9,645 nucleotides of DNA from JAVRLS01 sp031961205 (lineage in GTDB: Archaea > Thermoplasmatota > Thermoplasmata > Thermoplasmatales > Thermoplasmataceae), in the NCBI GenBank assembly GCA_031961205.1, contig JAVRLS010000037.1:1-9645 (forward strand), written 5' to 3'. Below the pieces are notes generated by a model. It was not told the DNA's origin and made no database searches. It saw only the letters and a list, made by a program, of their open reading frames with translations. A program made the position numbers and the translations under genes. Within the stretch, counting starts at the first letter, position 1, and every line of letters starts with the position of its first letter. Below, one piece after another: positions 1 through 6,125 of the stretch.

Positions 1-120
1 TGCTTTACCTTCAATGATATCTGTCCATCAGGTAAAGCCATCCATCGGATAATGTATAATGAATTGCATTTCAAAGGCAGAAATTATGTAAAAATCGGAA
101 TTTTGATCTCACAACACTGA
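1..120 (+). CDS. Possible C-terminal fragment of an unidentified protein, cut by the left window edge
   Basis: The first frame is open from base 1 to a TGA at 118-120, giving 39 residues with no start needed because it runs in from the left. It reads like protein: basic residues alternate with hydrophobic ones, and it contains an N-E-L-H-F-K-G-R-N-Y-V-K stretch. No family could be recognised. A 40-codon open stretch can occur by chance in AT-rich DNA, and the other forward frames stop early here. A hairpin lies 8 bases after the stop (128-148), as is seen after some transposase genes, but nothing in the residues proves a transposase. Treat as a possible gene end only; the sequence left of the window would settle it. 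Confidence 0.25.
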   Translation, partial: CFTFNDICPSGKAIHRIMYNELHFKGRNYVKIGILISQH

Positions 121-127
121 TTTTGGA

Positions 128-148
128 ATGCCCGCGTCTTCAGGGCAT
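128..148. repeat. Small hairpin: 6 bp inverted repeat with 9 nt loop
   Basis: ATGCCC (128-133) and GGGCAT (143-148) are perfect reverse complements flanking GCGTCTTCA. The element is a GC-rich island in AT-rich surroundings. It follows the possible gene end at 120, so it could be a terminator hairpin. The pattern GAATgCCC...CTTCAGGG also resembles the right-end hairpins of IS200/IS605-type (TnpB) elements from memory, but no tnpB sequence is visible here. The inverted repeat is seen directly; the function is inference. Confidence 0.4.
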
Positions 149-414
149 CATAAGTTTTAAATTACCGAAAATATCCATTTGAAATACTGGTTATGTGCAA
201 ACAGTCGTTAAATATTATTCTGGACGGGATGCGTTGGGTCCTATCTGTATAGAATAAATATATAGCTATTAAATATTCTCTATCCATCATTAGCCATGCT
301 TTATAAGATCAAAAATAATTTTTTTATTCCAACAACAGGATTTATCGTATCTTCTTTATTAAACAGACATTTATCATTACCGTATGTTATCCTGGAATCG
401 AAAATCTTAGCAAG
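149..414. other. AT-rich spacer without recognisable genes
   Basis: No open frame with protein-like composition was found on either strand between the hairpin and the DUF1805 promoter. The stretch is strongly AT-rich with a run of seven T near 320-326 and several TATA-like words such as AATAAATATATAG near 255. No tRNA-like cloverleaf, direct-repeat array or long inverted repeat was seen by eye. Confidence 0.6.
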
Positions 415-424
415 CTATTATAAG
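415..424 (+). promoter_or_regulatory. TATA-like box for the DUF1805 gene
   Basis: CTATTATAAG is centred about 25 bp before the ATG at 445. In archaea transcription starts roughly 25 bp after the TATA box, so the transcript would begin at or very near the start codon, meaning a leaderless mRNA. No Shine-Dalgarno-like GGAGG or GAGGT precedes the ATG, which agrees with this. Confidence 0.5.
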
Positions 425-444
425 CCATATAGATATTAGAGCCT

Positions 445-735
445 ATGATAGAAATAGACGATGTCCAGGTTGAAGGAAAGGCATTTCAGTTTATACGGAC
501 GGTTCTAGGAAATGCGCCGCTGTTAATTCTAAAGGGCAAATCCGGATACGCTATGTGCGGTTATCTGAATATAGAATCGGCAGAGAAGCTTGGAGACTGC
601 GCTGTTCGGGTTACAGGTATCAAGACGCTGGAAGATTTTCTTAATGCAAAAGTTTCTGAAGTTACAACAGCAGCAAAGATCAAGGGAATAGAAAAAGGCC
701 AGCAGGTTAAAGATATCCTGAAATTTTTGTCCTGA
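445..735 (+). CDS. DUF1805 (YunC-like) family protein
   Basis: This 96-residue protein matches the small single-domain DUF1805 family, which includes Bacillus YunC and many archaeal stand-alone proteins. The signature features are visible: A-P-L-L-I-L-K-G-K at 24-32, G-Y-A-M-C-G-Y-L-N at 34-42, E-K-L-G-D at 47-51, and V-T-G-I-K-T-L-E-D-F-L-N-A-K-V at 56-70. Length is usual for the family and no signal peptide or membrane segment is present, so it is probably cytosolic. The biochemical role of the family is not established and none is claimed here. The ATG is supported by a TATA-like box 25 bp upstream. The gene appears monocistronic, being followed by T-rich tracts and a 300 bp spacer. Confidence 0.85.
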   Translation: MIEIDDVQVEGKAFQFIRTVLGNAPLLILKGKSGYAMCGYLNIESAEKLGDCAVRVTGIKTLEDFLNAKVSEVTTAAKIKGIEKGQQVKDILKFLS

Positions 736-738
736 ACG

Positions 739-781
739 ATTTTTATAACTGCAAGATAAATTTTGTTTATAATTTTTTATT
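739..781 (+). terminator. T-rich terminator tracts after the DUF1805 gene
   Basis: Short T runs at 740-744 and 773-778 lie within 50 bp of the DUF1805 stop. Oligo-T tracts, with or without a hairpin, are the usual intrinsic terminators in archaea. No strong hairpin was seen next to them. Confidence 0.4.
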
Positions 782-1017
782 GATTGATCTGATCATTGAA
801 TAAACTAGCATACCGGATCGTAGAATTTCTATTAGCCGGCAAAACTATGCGGAATCCAATGTGTATTAAAAAATGCAATTCTGTTTTGGCTGTATTTTAT
901 TAAACGTATATAAATGTTGAAGAGGAATTTATAAGGAATATTTCTTAATAAAATTAAATATACACCGGAAATTATCCAGCTCAAAATATACCGGACGTAA
1001 ATGAAAATCTGAACCTG
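782..1017. other. Spacer with repeated CCGG words and an orphan TATA-like box
   Basis: No credible gene was found. The AT-rich spacer contains CCGG at 813, 836, 965 and 991, with two more in the adjoining palindrome at 1018 and 1033; several are embedded in ACCGGA or TACCGG contexts. A strong TATA-like word, TATATAAA, lies at 907-914 and reads TTTATATA on the minus strand. No gene start lies a suitable distance from it on either strand. It could serve a short untranslated RNA or be chance in AT-rich DNA. Confidence 0.5.
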
Positions 1018-1036
1018 CCGGTTAAATAATAACCGG
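1018..1036. repeat. Perfect 7 bp inverted repeat beside the stop of the minus-strand gene
   Basis: CCGGTTA (1018-1024) and TAACCGG (1030-1036) are exact reverse complements around AATAA; a G-T wobble and a T-A pair extend the stem outward. It begins 5 bp beyond the stop codon of the minus-strand gene ending at 1042, a position suited to a transcription terminator or an mRNA 3' stabilising hairpin. No long T run follows on the minus strand, so a classic bacterial-style terminator is not clear. Confidence 0.5.
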
Positions 1037-1041
1037 TATAT

Positions 1042-2019
1042 TCAGATCGGCACTATTTCCTTTATTGTGATGGAAGTATCGGTAAATTTCTTTGAAGTTT
1101 CGTTAATTATACGGGGGAACAATAAAAGCAAATTGTCCGTTGTATAGAAATATGTATACAGTTTTCCATCCTCATACTTTGACCATCTTCTGAGATAATA
1201 GACATTTTCATCCATCATTAAATCGCTCATATAATTAACAAGCGTGTCACCGAAGAAAGCTCTGTATATGTTGTAGTTAGAAAATTTTCCCAGGAATTTC
1301 GTTTCCTTAGATCCGGTGTATGAAGTATTAATAAGCAGATCCGGTATGGAGTGTGCTTCATCAAGGGCATATACATAGTCTTCCGTCTCGTTTTTATAAG
1401 GTATCTTTGATTCCCTGCGCCATGCTATATTCTTTCGTGTATCTTCAAATATGCCATGAAGGGTCGATGGGTTGTTGATCTCGATTGTTATTTTATACAC
1501 CTGTGCAAGCAGCTTAGCTGCAACAAAGGCATAAGAATATCCTTTGGAAGGCCCTATGTAAGATGGATATGAAAATCCATTTGCAGAATATGCATTCTTT
1601 ATAAGGGATCTTGAAATATCTTCTGCATCGCTTGATATAAGCCTGAGAGGTTGTGTAATCTTTCCGTTTTTAATTGAACCGGCATCAAATATTATACTGT
1701 CTATGTTGAATAATTCATTGGATCCGGTGCCAAAGCCGCATTTTTTCTCGTCTATATAAAATTTCCATATGTTATTTTTAAGGACAGCCCCGTAGGTTTT
1801 CAGCATGTTTTCTACTTCATTTCTATGCCTTTCCTCTATCTCTTCATCTTCAAGAAAAGCGTAGAATGATACATGCCTGTTCTCGTCGATCATCGGTATG
1901 GTTAAAATAAACAGGCCATACTTATCGCTCATAGTGCATATGTCGGTTGCGAATTTCCCCTTTAAAATAACCTGCGTATCAAATATATCGTCAATATCCT
2001 GAAGAACCATATCTATCAT
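1042..2019 (-). CDS. Hypothetical protein, 325 residues, family not recognised
   Basis: A long minus-strand frame with protein-like composition and a good promoter, but no family is recognised. The product is acidic in its first 75 residues, with a charged helix-like segment at 57-75 (rich in E and R), and has no obvious signal peptide, membrane helix, zinc cluster or P-loop. Tyrosine and phenylalanine are frequent, notably at 284-301 where Y-T-Y-F-Y-T-T is followed by N-L-L-L-L-F-P. Cysteines are rare (28 and 94). It looks like a soluble alpha/beta protein. ATG at 2019 is chosen over the in-frame Met at residue 4 because a TATA-like box sits 24 bp before it, fitting a leaderless mRNA. The gene is divergent from the thermosome gene, so the two may share control, but no functional link is shown. 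Confidence 0.7.
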   Translation of the reverse strand: MIDMVLQDIDDIFDTQVILKGKFATDICTMSDKYGLFILTIPMIDENRHVSFYAFLEDEEIEERHRNEVENMLKTYGAVLKNNIWKFYIDEKKCGFGTGSNELFNIDSIIFDAGSIKNGKITQPLRLISSDAEDISRSLIKNAYSANGFSYPSYIGPSKGYSYAFVAAKLLAQVYKITIEINNPSTLHGIFEDTRKNIAWRRESKIPYKNETEDYVYALDEAHSIPDLLINTSYTGSKETKFLGKFSNYNIYRAFFGDTLVNYMSDLMMDENVYYLRRWSKYEDGKLYTYFYTTDNLLLLFPRIINETSKKFTDTSITIKEIVPI

Positions 2020-2037
2020 AACATGAATAGCTATACG

Positions 2038-2048
2038 GTTATAAATTT
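2038..2048 (-). promoter_or_regulatory. TATA-like box for the 325-residue hypothetical gene
   Basis: Read on the minus strand, AATTTATAACC is centred about 24 bp upstream of the ATG at 2019. This places the predicted transcription start on or next to the start codon, favouring residue 1 over the alternative Met 4 and implying a leaderless transcript. Confidence 0.5.
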
Positions 2049-2054
2049 TTATAT

Positions 2055-2084
2055 GATGCCTGTAAATAAAAGGTACAGGCCATC
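2055..2084. repeat. Imperfect 10 bp inverted repeat in the thsB divergent region
   Basis: GATGCCTGTA (2055-2064) pairs with TACAGGCCATC (2074-2084) with a single bulged C, around a 9 nt loop. The core GCCTGTA/TACAGGC is perfect over 7 bp. It lies just upstream of the TATA-like box of the minus-strand gene and about 80-110 bp upstream of the thsB TATA box. That position would suit an activator or regulator site. The dyad is seen directly; regulation is inferred. Confidence 0.45.
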
Positions 2085-2106
2085 AGATCATTCATGAACG
2101 TTGACT

Positions 2107-2126
2107 TATACACGAGAACATGTATA
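2107..2126. promoter_or_regulatory. Operator-like dyad TATACA-N8-TGTATA upstream of thsB
   Basis: TATACA (2107-2112) and TGTATA (2121-2126) form a perfect 6 bp dyad with an 8 bp spacer. The total span of 20 bp and half-site centres about 14 bp apart are sizes bound by dimeric helix-turn-helix proteins. It lies about 40-60 bp upstream of the thsB TATA box. Chaperonin genes are commonly heat regulated in archaea, but this motif is not one of the known archaeal heat-shock sites I can recall, and AT-rich dyads also arise by chance. Confidence 0.35.
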
Positions 2127-2164
2127 TTTTTCAGTAATTTCCGGGTTCCACAAATTTTAGAAAT

Positions 2165-2174
2165 GCTTATATAG
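2165..2174 (+). promoter_or_regulatory. TATA box with purine-rich BRE-like element for thsB
   Basis: GCTTATATAG is centred about 34 bp before the thsB ATG and is preceded by TAGAAAT (2157-2163), a fair match to the purine-rich archaeal BRE. The predicted transcription start is near 2195, leaving a leader of roughly 9 nt. This is the best TATA match in the window, as expected for a highly expressed chaperonin. Confidence 0.6.
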
Positions 2175-2203
2175 AAGTTTATTTTTACTCTCTTAGGATA
2201 AAC

Positions 2204-3823
2204 ATGATAGCTGGACAACCAATATTTATACTTAGGGAAGGTACAAAAAGAGAAACAGGAAAGGATGCGATGAAGGAGAATATCGAAGCTGCAATCGCTA
2301 TTTCTAATTCAGTCAGATCAAGTCTGGGCCCGAGGGGCATGGATAAAATGCTTGTAGATTCACTCGGGGACATAGTGATAACCAACGACGGAGTCACAAT
2401 TTTGAAGGAAATGGATGTTGAGCATCCTGCGGCAAAGATGATGGTCGAAGTATCAAAGACACAGGATTCCTTTGTGGGCGATGGCACAACCACTGCGGTC
2501 ATACTTGCAGGATCACTGCTTCAACAGGCACAGACTCTTATAAACCAGAACGTGCATCCAACTGTGATATCAGATGGATACAGAATGGCGTCTGAAGAAT
2601 CTAAAAGGATAATTGACAGCATAGCCATACCGATAGGGAAAAATGAGAAGGAAAGCCTCATGAAGATGGCAGAAACATCCCTGAACAGTAAAAGTGCATC
2701 ATCAAGCAGGGATAAACTCGCGCAGATATCCTACGAGGCAATAAAGTCAATAGCAGAAAAGAGGGACAACAAATACTACGTAGATTTTGACAACCTCCAG
2801 GTTGTAAAGAAGCAGGGAGGGGCAATAGACGATACAGTTCTTATAAACGGGATTATAGTTGACAAGGAGAAGGTTCATCCCGGCATGCCCGATTTCATAA
2901 AGGAGGCAAAGATTGCACTTATAGATGCGGCTCTGGAAATCAAGAAGCCGGAATTCGATACAAATCTGAGGATCGAGGATCCCACAATGATACAGAAATT
3001 CCTGTCTCAGGAAGAGGATATGCTGAAAGAAATGGTTGAGAAAATCAAATCTGTGAACGCCAATGTAGTGATAACGCAGAAGGGTATAGATGATATGGCA
3101 CAGCATTACTTTGCCAAGGATGGGATATACGCCGTAAGAAGGGTAAAGAAGAGCGATATGGACAAGCTGGCAAAAGCAACAGGGGCCACTGTAGTATCAA
3201 CAATAGATGAGATATCATCCTCAGATCTTGGGTATGCAGAGAAAGTAGAGCAGATTAAAGTTGGGGACGATTACATGACCTTCGTTACCGGATGCAAAAA
3301 TCCAAAGGCAGTGAGCATTCTGGTGAGAGGAGAAACAGAGCATGTTGTGGACGAGATAGAGAGATCAATAACCGATTCACTGCATGTGGTTTCAAGCGCA
3401 CTTGAAGATGGTGCATACACTGCAGGCGGAGGCGCTACAGCAGCGGAGATTGCTTATAAACTGAGGGAATATGCATCGAAGATAGGCGGAAGGCAGCAGC
3501 TTGCAATAGAAAAATTCGCGGATGCCCTTGAAGAGATACCTCGCGCTCTAGCTGAAAACGCAGGTCTTGACCCGATAGATATAATACTGAAAATAAGGTC
3601 TGAACACGCCAAGGGTAACAAAGCCCATGGAGTAAACGTTTTTACCGGTGAGGTTGAGGACATGGTGAAAAATGGCGTGATTGAGCCTACAAGGGTTGGA
3701 AAACAGGCAATTGAATCTGCGACGGAAGCTGCTATAATGATCCTTCGCATAGATGATGTAATTGCCACGAAATCATCAGGTTCTGCTCCAAAGCCCCCAG
3801 CCGGGTCATCTGGAGAGGACTGA
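2204..3823 (+). CDS. thsB: Thermosome beta subunit (group II chaperonin)
   Basis: Subunit of the thermosome, the cytosolic ATP-driven double-ring chaperonin of archaea that encloses and folds proteins using a built-in lid. The 539-residue length is usual. Motifs are in family order: L-G-P-R-G-M-D-K at 41-48, N-D-G at 61-63, and the nucleotide-binding G-D-G-T-T-T at 92-97 with Asp93. The apical and lid region lies around 210-370, followed by T-D-S-L-H containing the conserved Asp391, G-G-G-A-T at 408-412, and G-V-N-V-F-T-G at 476-482. The start M-I-A-G-Q-P and much of the body match my memory of the Thermoplasma beta subunit more closely than the alpha subunit, hence the symbol. The C-terminal tail is flexible and Gly/Ser/Pro-rich, as in Thermoplasma. 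An alpha partner is not in this window. The gene has its own promoter and terminator. Confidence 0.97.
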   Translation: MIAGQPIFILREGTKRETGKDAMKENIEAAIAISNSVRSSLGPRGMDKMLVDSLGDIVITNDGVTILKEMDVEHPAAKMMVEVSKTQDSFVGDGTTTAVILAGSLLQQAQTLINQNVHPTVISDGYRMASEESKRIIDSIAIPIGKNEKESLMKMAETSLNSKSASSSRDKLAQISYEAIKSIAEKRDNKYYVDFDNLQVVKKQGGAIDDTVLINGIIVDKEKVHPGMPDFIKEAKIALIDAALEIKKPEFDTNLRIEDPTMIQKFLSQEEDMLKEMVEKIKSVNANVVITQKGIDDMAQHYFAKDGIYAVRRVKKSDMDKLAKATGATVVSTIDEISSSDLGYAEKVEQIKVGDDYMTFVTGCKNPKAVSILVRGETEHVVDEIERSITDSLHVVSSALEDGAYTAGGGATAAEIAYKLREYASKIGGRQQLAIEKFADALEEIPRALAENAGLDPIDIILKIRSEHAKGNKAHGVNVFTGEVEDMVKNGVIEPTRVGKQAIESATEAAIMILRIDDVIATKSSGSAPKPPAGSSGED

Positions 3824-3825
3824 AG

Positions 3826-3860
3826 TTTTTTATTTTCAATATCCCAAATTTTTTATTTTT
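3826..3860 (+). terminator. T-rich terminator tracts after thsB
   Basis: Two T-rich tracts, GTTTTTTATTTT (3825-3836) and TTTTTTATTTTT (3849-3860), start within 2 bp of the thsB stop. Consecutive oligo-T stretches of this kind are typical archaeal intrinsic terminators and suit a highly transcribed gene. Confidence 0.65.
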
Positions 3861-4196
3861 GCTCTCATCCGCTATATATCCAGGAATCTATTTTATTTTT
3901 AGTATTCTCAATATGCCGCAGATTCAGGCACTTCGTAGGTAAATATAAACCATCGTCTTTGAATTTTGCTGAATCCAGTCATAATCCAGGCTGAATTCAT
4001 CAATTTGTGCTAAAAATTCTTTTGTTCAGGTCAACAGGCCGTCATGGATCAAAGGTAATGCCAACCTTAATTGCAGGTAAATTCATATCAAGGGATACAT
4101 GGATCGACCGGTCAATATTAAAAGATGGATCCTTTAATAAATAGAGATAAAGGTATAATATAAGCCTAAATCTGTTTCTTATTTCTGGCATAAAAA
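3861..4196. other. Spacer between thsB and taw1, no confident gene
   Basis: This stretch holds no gene I can support firmly. It contains a TATA-like word GTAAATATAAACC near 3939-3950, an 8 bp palindrome GACCGGTC near 4106, a 6 bp dyad CCTTTA/TAAAGG (4131-4153), and a weak small ORF listed separately. No tRNA or repeat array was seen. Confidence 0.5.
4007..4144 (+). CDS. Weak candidate small ORF (45 residues, GTG start)
   Basis: A forward frame runs from GTG at 4007 to TAG at 4142-4144; an internal ATG at 4058 would give 28 residues. The translation is basic and mixes charged and hydrophobic residues (for example T-L-I-A-G-K-F-I-S-R-D-T-W-I-D-R-S). Its AGG, ATA and GGA codons agree with the neighbouring genes. 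A TATA-like word lies near 3939-3950, about 60 bp before the GTG, and no Shine-Dalgarno site is clear. No family is recognised and the length is within chance expectation. It could also be a decayed gene remnant. Confidence 0.18.
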   Translation: MLKILLFRSTGRHGSKVMPTLIAGKFISRDTWIDRSILKDGSFNK

Positions 4197-4207
4197 AGTT
4201 AAATAAC
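4197..4207 (+). promoter_or_regulatory. TATA-like box for taw1
   Basis: AGTTAAATAAC, preceded by an A-rich run (TAAAAA) that could act as BRE, is centred about 24 bp before the GTG at 4226. The expected transcription start falls on or next to the GTG, so the mRNA is probably leaderless; this also supports GTG as the real start. Confidence 0.5.
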
Positions 4208-4225
4208 AATATTCTATGCATAGAC

Positions 4226-5164
4226 GTGAACAACGTTTATGAGGATATATACAGAAAAGAACACTATGGCCTTGTTGGAAAACATTCAGCTGTGAAGGTA
4301 TGCCACTGGACGAAGGACGAAATGGTCGGCGGGCCCGGATGCTATAAAAATACCTTTTACGGTATCAAATCCCACCAATGCGTCCAGATGACTCCGGCCC
4401 TGAATTCATGCACTGAGAACTGTGCTTTTTGCTGGAGATTTCAGGGCTTTGATAGCATGAGAATATCGGACGAAGACGATCCTGAATTCATTCTTGATGA
4501 AAGCATACGGCAGCACCTGAAATTGATATCTGGATTCAAGGGAAATCCAAAGGTTTCAAAGGAAATATGGGAGGAAGCAACGCATCCCAAGCACATAGCA
4601 ATATCCCTTACAGGAGAACCGACTCTGTACTCAAGGCTTGGAGAATTTATAGCACTTGCAAAAAAACGCGGCATCAGCACGTTTCTTGTTTCAAACGGGA
4701 CAATGCCCTCTGTTCTTGAAAAACTTGACCCGCTTCCCACACAGCTTTACATAACGGTGGCGGCTCCCAATAAAAAAATATTCAATGACATTCTGCATCC
4801 TTCAATAGGGAGCGGATGGGAAAACCTGAACCGCACACTTGATCTTCTCCCCTCACTGGAAACACGGACGGTAATAAGGCATACCCTTGTAAAAAGCATA
4901 AATATGCCGTTTATAGATGAATATTCGATTCTGGACAGGAAGGCCGATCCTGATTTTATAGAATCAAAGGGTTACGTCCATGTGGGTTCTTCAATGGCAA
5001 GGCTAAGCGAAGACAACATGCCTTCACACGATGATATCATTGAGTTTTCAAGGCAGCTTGGAGAACGTATCGGATATGAATTCACAGCGGACCGCAGGGA
5101 AAGCAGGGTAGCTCTTATATCAAAGGATCCAAAAACCGCGAAGATAGATTTTTCTAAAATATAA
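4226..5164 (+). CDS. taw1: tRNA 4-demethylwyosine synthase (TYW1/Taw1), radical SAM enzyme
   Basis: Catalyses the second step of wyosine biosynthesis at tRNA-Phe G37. It condenses N1-methylguanosine with carbons from pyruvate to give the tricyclic 4-demethylwyosine, which helps keep the reading frame. The 312 residues match archaeal Taw1 in length and order. The radical SAM cluster C-x3-C-x2-C is Cys62, Cys66 and Cys69. The second iron-sulfur cluster is carried by Cys26, Cys39 and Cys52, the same numbering I recall for the Methanocaldococcus enzyme. Lys41 (C-Y-K) and Lys248 (E-S-K-G-Y-V-H-V-G) correspond to the conserved active-site lysines. The S-A-M-binding G-E-P motif is I-S-L-T-G-E-P-T-L at 126-134. 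There is no flavodoxin domain, as expected in archaea. The start is GTG, supported by the TATA spacing. The upstream methyltransferase (Trm5) and later-pathway genes are not in the window. Confidence 0.96.
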   Translation: MNNVYEDIYRKEHYGLVGKHSAVKVCHWTKDEMVGGPGCYKNTFYGIKSHQCVQMTPALNSCTENCAFCWRFQGFDSMRISDEDDPEFILDESIRQHLKLISGFKGNPKVSKEIWEEATHPKHIAISLTGEPTLYSRLGEFIALAKKRGISTFLVSNGTMPSVLEKLDPLPTQLYITVAAPNKKIFNDILHPSIGSGWENLNRTLDLLPSLETRTVIRHTLVKSINMPFIDEYSILDRKADPDFIESKGYVHVGSSMARLSEDNMPSHDDIIEFSRQLGERIGYEFTADRRESRVALISKDPKTAKIDFSKI

Positions 5165-6034
5165 TTATTTCTTCATATCGGCCAGAGCATCTTCAAGCCG
5201 GGCGAACCTGAACTCAAATTTTTCCTGTACGAGTTTCTTCGGAATAACTTTCTGGCCATCGATAATCTCATGAAACATCTCCCGCCCCAGCATGATCTCC
5301 CCGAATTTTTCAGGTATCTTTGCGGTGAAATATCCATATGATTCCGCAACTTTCCTCGAGAGATCTTTAAAATGCAGAGCCTGTTGCGAGCACATATTAA
5401 CCGGTCCGTCAATTTTTTCGTTTCCTATTATAAAATTCATGGCGGAGACATAATCGGAGATATAAATCCATGTAACCCACTGCATTCCATTCCCAAAATA
5501 GGGAACCAGATGAATCCTTTTCTGAACTATTCCTGGAAGGAAACCTCCAGAAGGGCTTATTACTGATGATGTCCGGAGTATTACCGTTCTGCATGTTGAT
5601 TTTGCGATCAGGGCCTTTTTTTCCCAATCCCTGCTCACATCAGCCAGGTATCCTGCTCCTGGCCCGGAATCCTCATTAAACTCGTTAGATGCTGAGGTAC
5701 CATAAAAGCCTATAGCAGATCCTGACATGAAAAGCTGTGGAGGGTTCTTTAGCCCCATTATGAAACCGGCAATCTTTTCTGTGGTTGAGACACGGCTTTC
5801 ATATATATCTTTCTTAATCTCTGGATTCCATTTCCTGGAGGCGAGAGGAAAACCTGCGAAGTTTACCACTATATCAGCTTTCTTAATTTCATCAAGATGC
5901 GCCCAGTTGATATATCTGATGCCGTCGCTTATCCTGCTCTCTCCCCTTGTTATAACACTTATACTATCACTTTTTCGTGATCTTATAAATTCTGACCCGA
6001 GAAGCCCGGTGCCTCCAGTTACGACAATATCCAT
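5165..6034 (-). CDS. NAD(P)-dependent epimerase-like protein, TIGR01777/YfcH (SDR39U1) family
   Basis: Extended short-chain dehydrogenase fold of the TIGR01777 group, whose physiological substrate is unknown. The N-terminal Rossmann motif is T-G-G-T-G-L-L-G at 6-13. Family hallmarks follow: N-F-A-G-F-P-L-A-S-R-K-W at 58-69, S-R at 80-81, S-G-S-A-I-G-F-Y-G at 104-112, D-W-E-K-K-A at 136-141, W-I-Y-I-S-D-Y at 189-195, and G-P-V-N at 210-213. The C-terminal DUF1731-like segment ends with K-F-E-F-R-F-A-R-L-E-D-A-L. The classic SDR Tyr-x3-Lys pair is not evident, as in other members, so oxidoreductase activity cannot be assumed. Length 289 is normal. It is convergent with taw1 and the two stop codons touch, and it is divergent from the GHMP kinase across 91 bp. 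No membrane segment is visible. Confidence 0.9.
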   Translation of the reverse strand: MDIVVTGGTGLLGSEFIRSRKSDSISVITRGESRISDGIRYINWAHLDEIKKADIVVNFAGFPLASRKWNPEIKKDIYESRVSTTEKIAGFIMGLKNPPQLFMSGSAIGFYGTSASNEFNEDSGPGAGYLADVSRDWEKKALIAKSTCRTVILRTSSVISPSGGFLPGIVQKRIHLVPYFGNGMQWVTWIYISDYVSAMNFIIGNEKIDGPVNMCSQQALHFKDLSRKVAESYGYFTAKIPEKFGEIMLGREMFHEIIDGQKVIPKKLVQEKFEFRFARLEDALADMKK

Positions 6035-6052
6035 GCTAAATCAGTCGTCTTC

Positions 6053-6063
6053 TTTAAATAAAT
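6053..6063 (-). promoter_or_regulatory. TATA-like box for the epimerase-like gene
   Basis: On the minus strand ATTTATTTAAA is centred about 24 bp before the ATG at 6034, giving a predicted leaderless transcript. It shares a 91 bp divergent promoter region with the kinase gene; the two TATA-like boxes are about 42 bp apart and face outward. Confidence 0.5.
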
Positions 6064-6095
6064 CTTTGCATGAAATATTCCTAAAGAATAGATAC

Positions 6096-6104
6096 ATTTA
6101 AAGA
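6096..6104 (+). promoter_or_regulatory. TATA-like box for the GHMP kinase gene
   Basis: ATTTAAAGA is centred about 26 bp before the ATG at 6126; GATATAAT at 6103-6110 is an alternative but lies too close. No Shine-Dalgarno sequence precedes the ATG, so a leaderless start is likely. Confidence 0.45.
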
Positions 6105-6125
6105 TATAATTTTAATGATCGTATA

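Noticed and set aside
2185..2502. Minus-strand frame of 105 residues overlapping the start of thsB
   Set aside because: Antisense to conserved chaperonin codons; the translation has no family resemblance and would cover the thsB promoter.
4042..4233. Minus-strand frame of 63 residues overlapping the taw1 start
   Set aside because: It overlaps the start codon and promoter of a well-supported gene, is rich in L/Y/I as expected from AT-rich antisense DNA, and has no recognisable motif.
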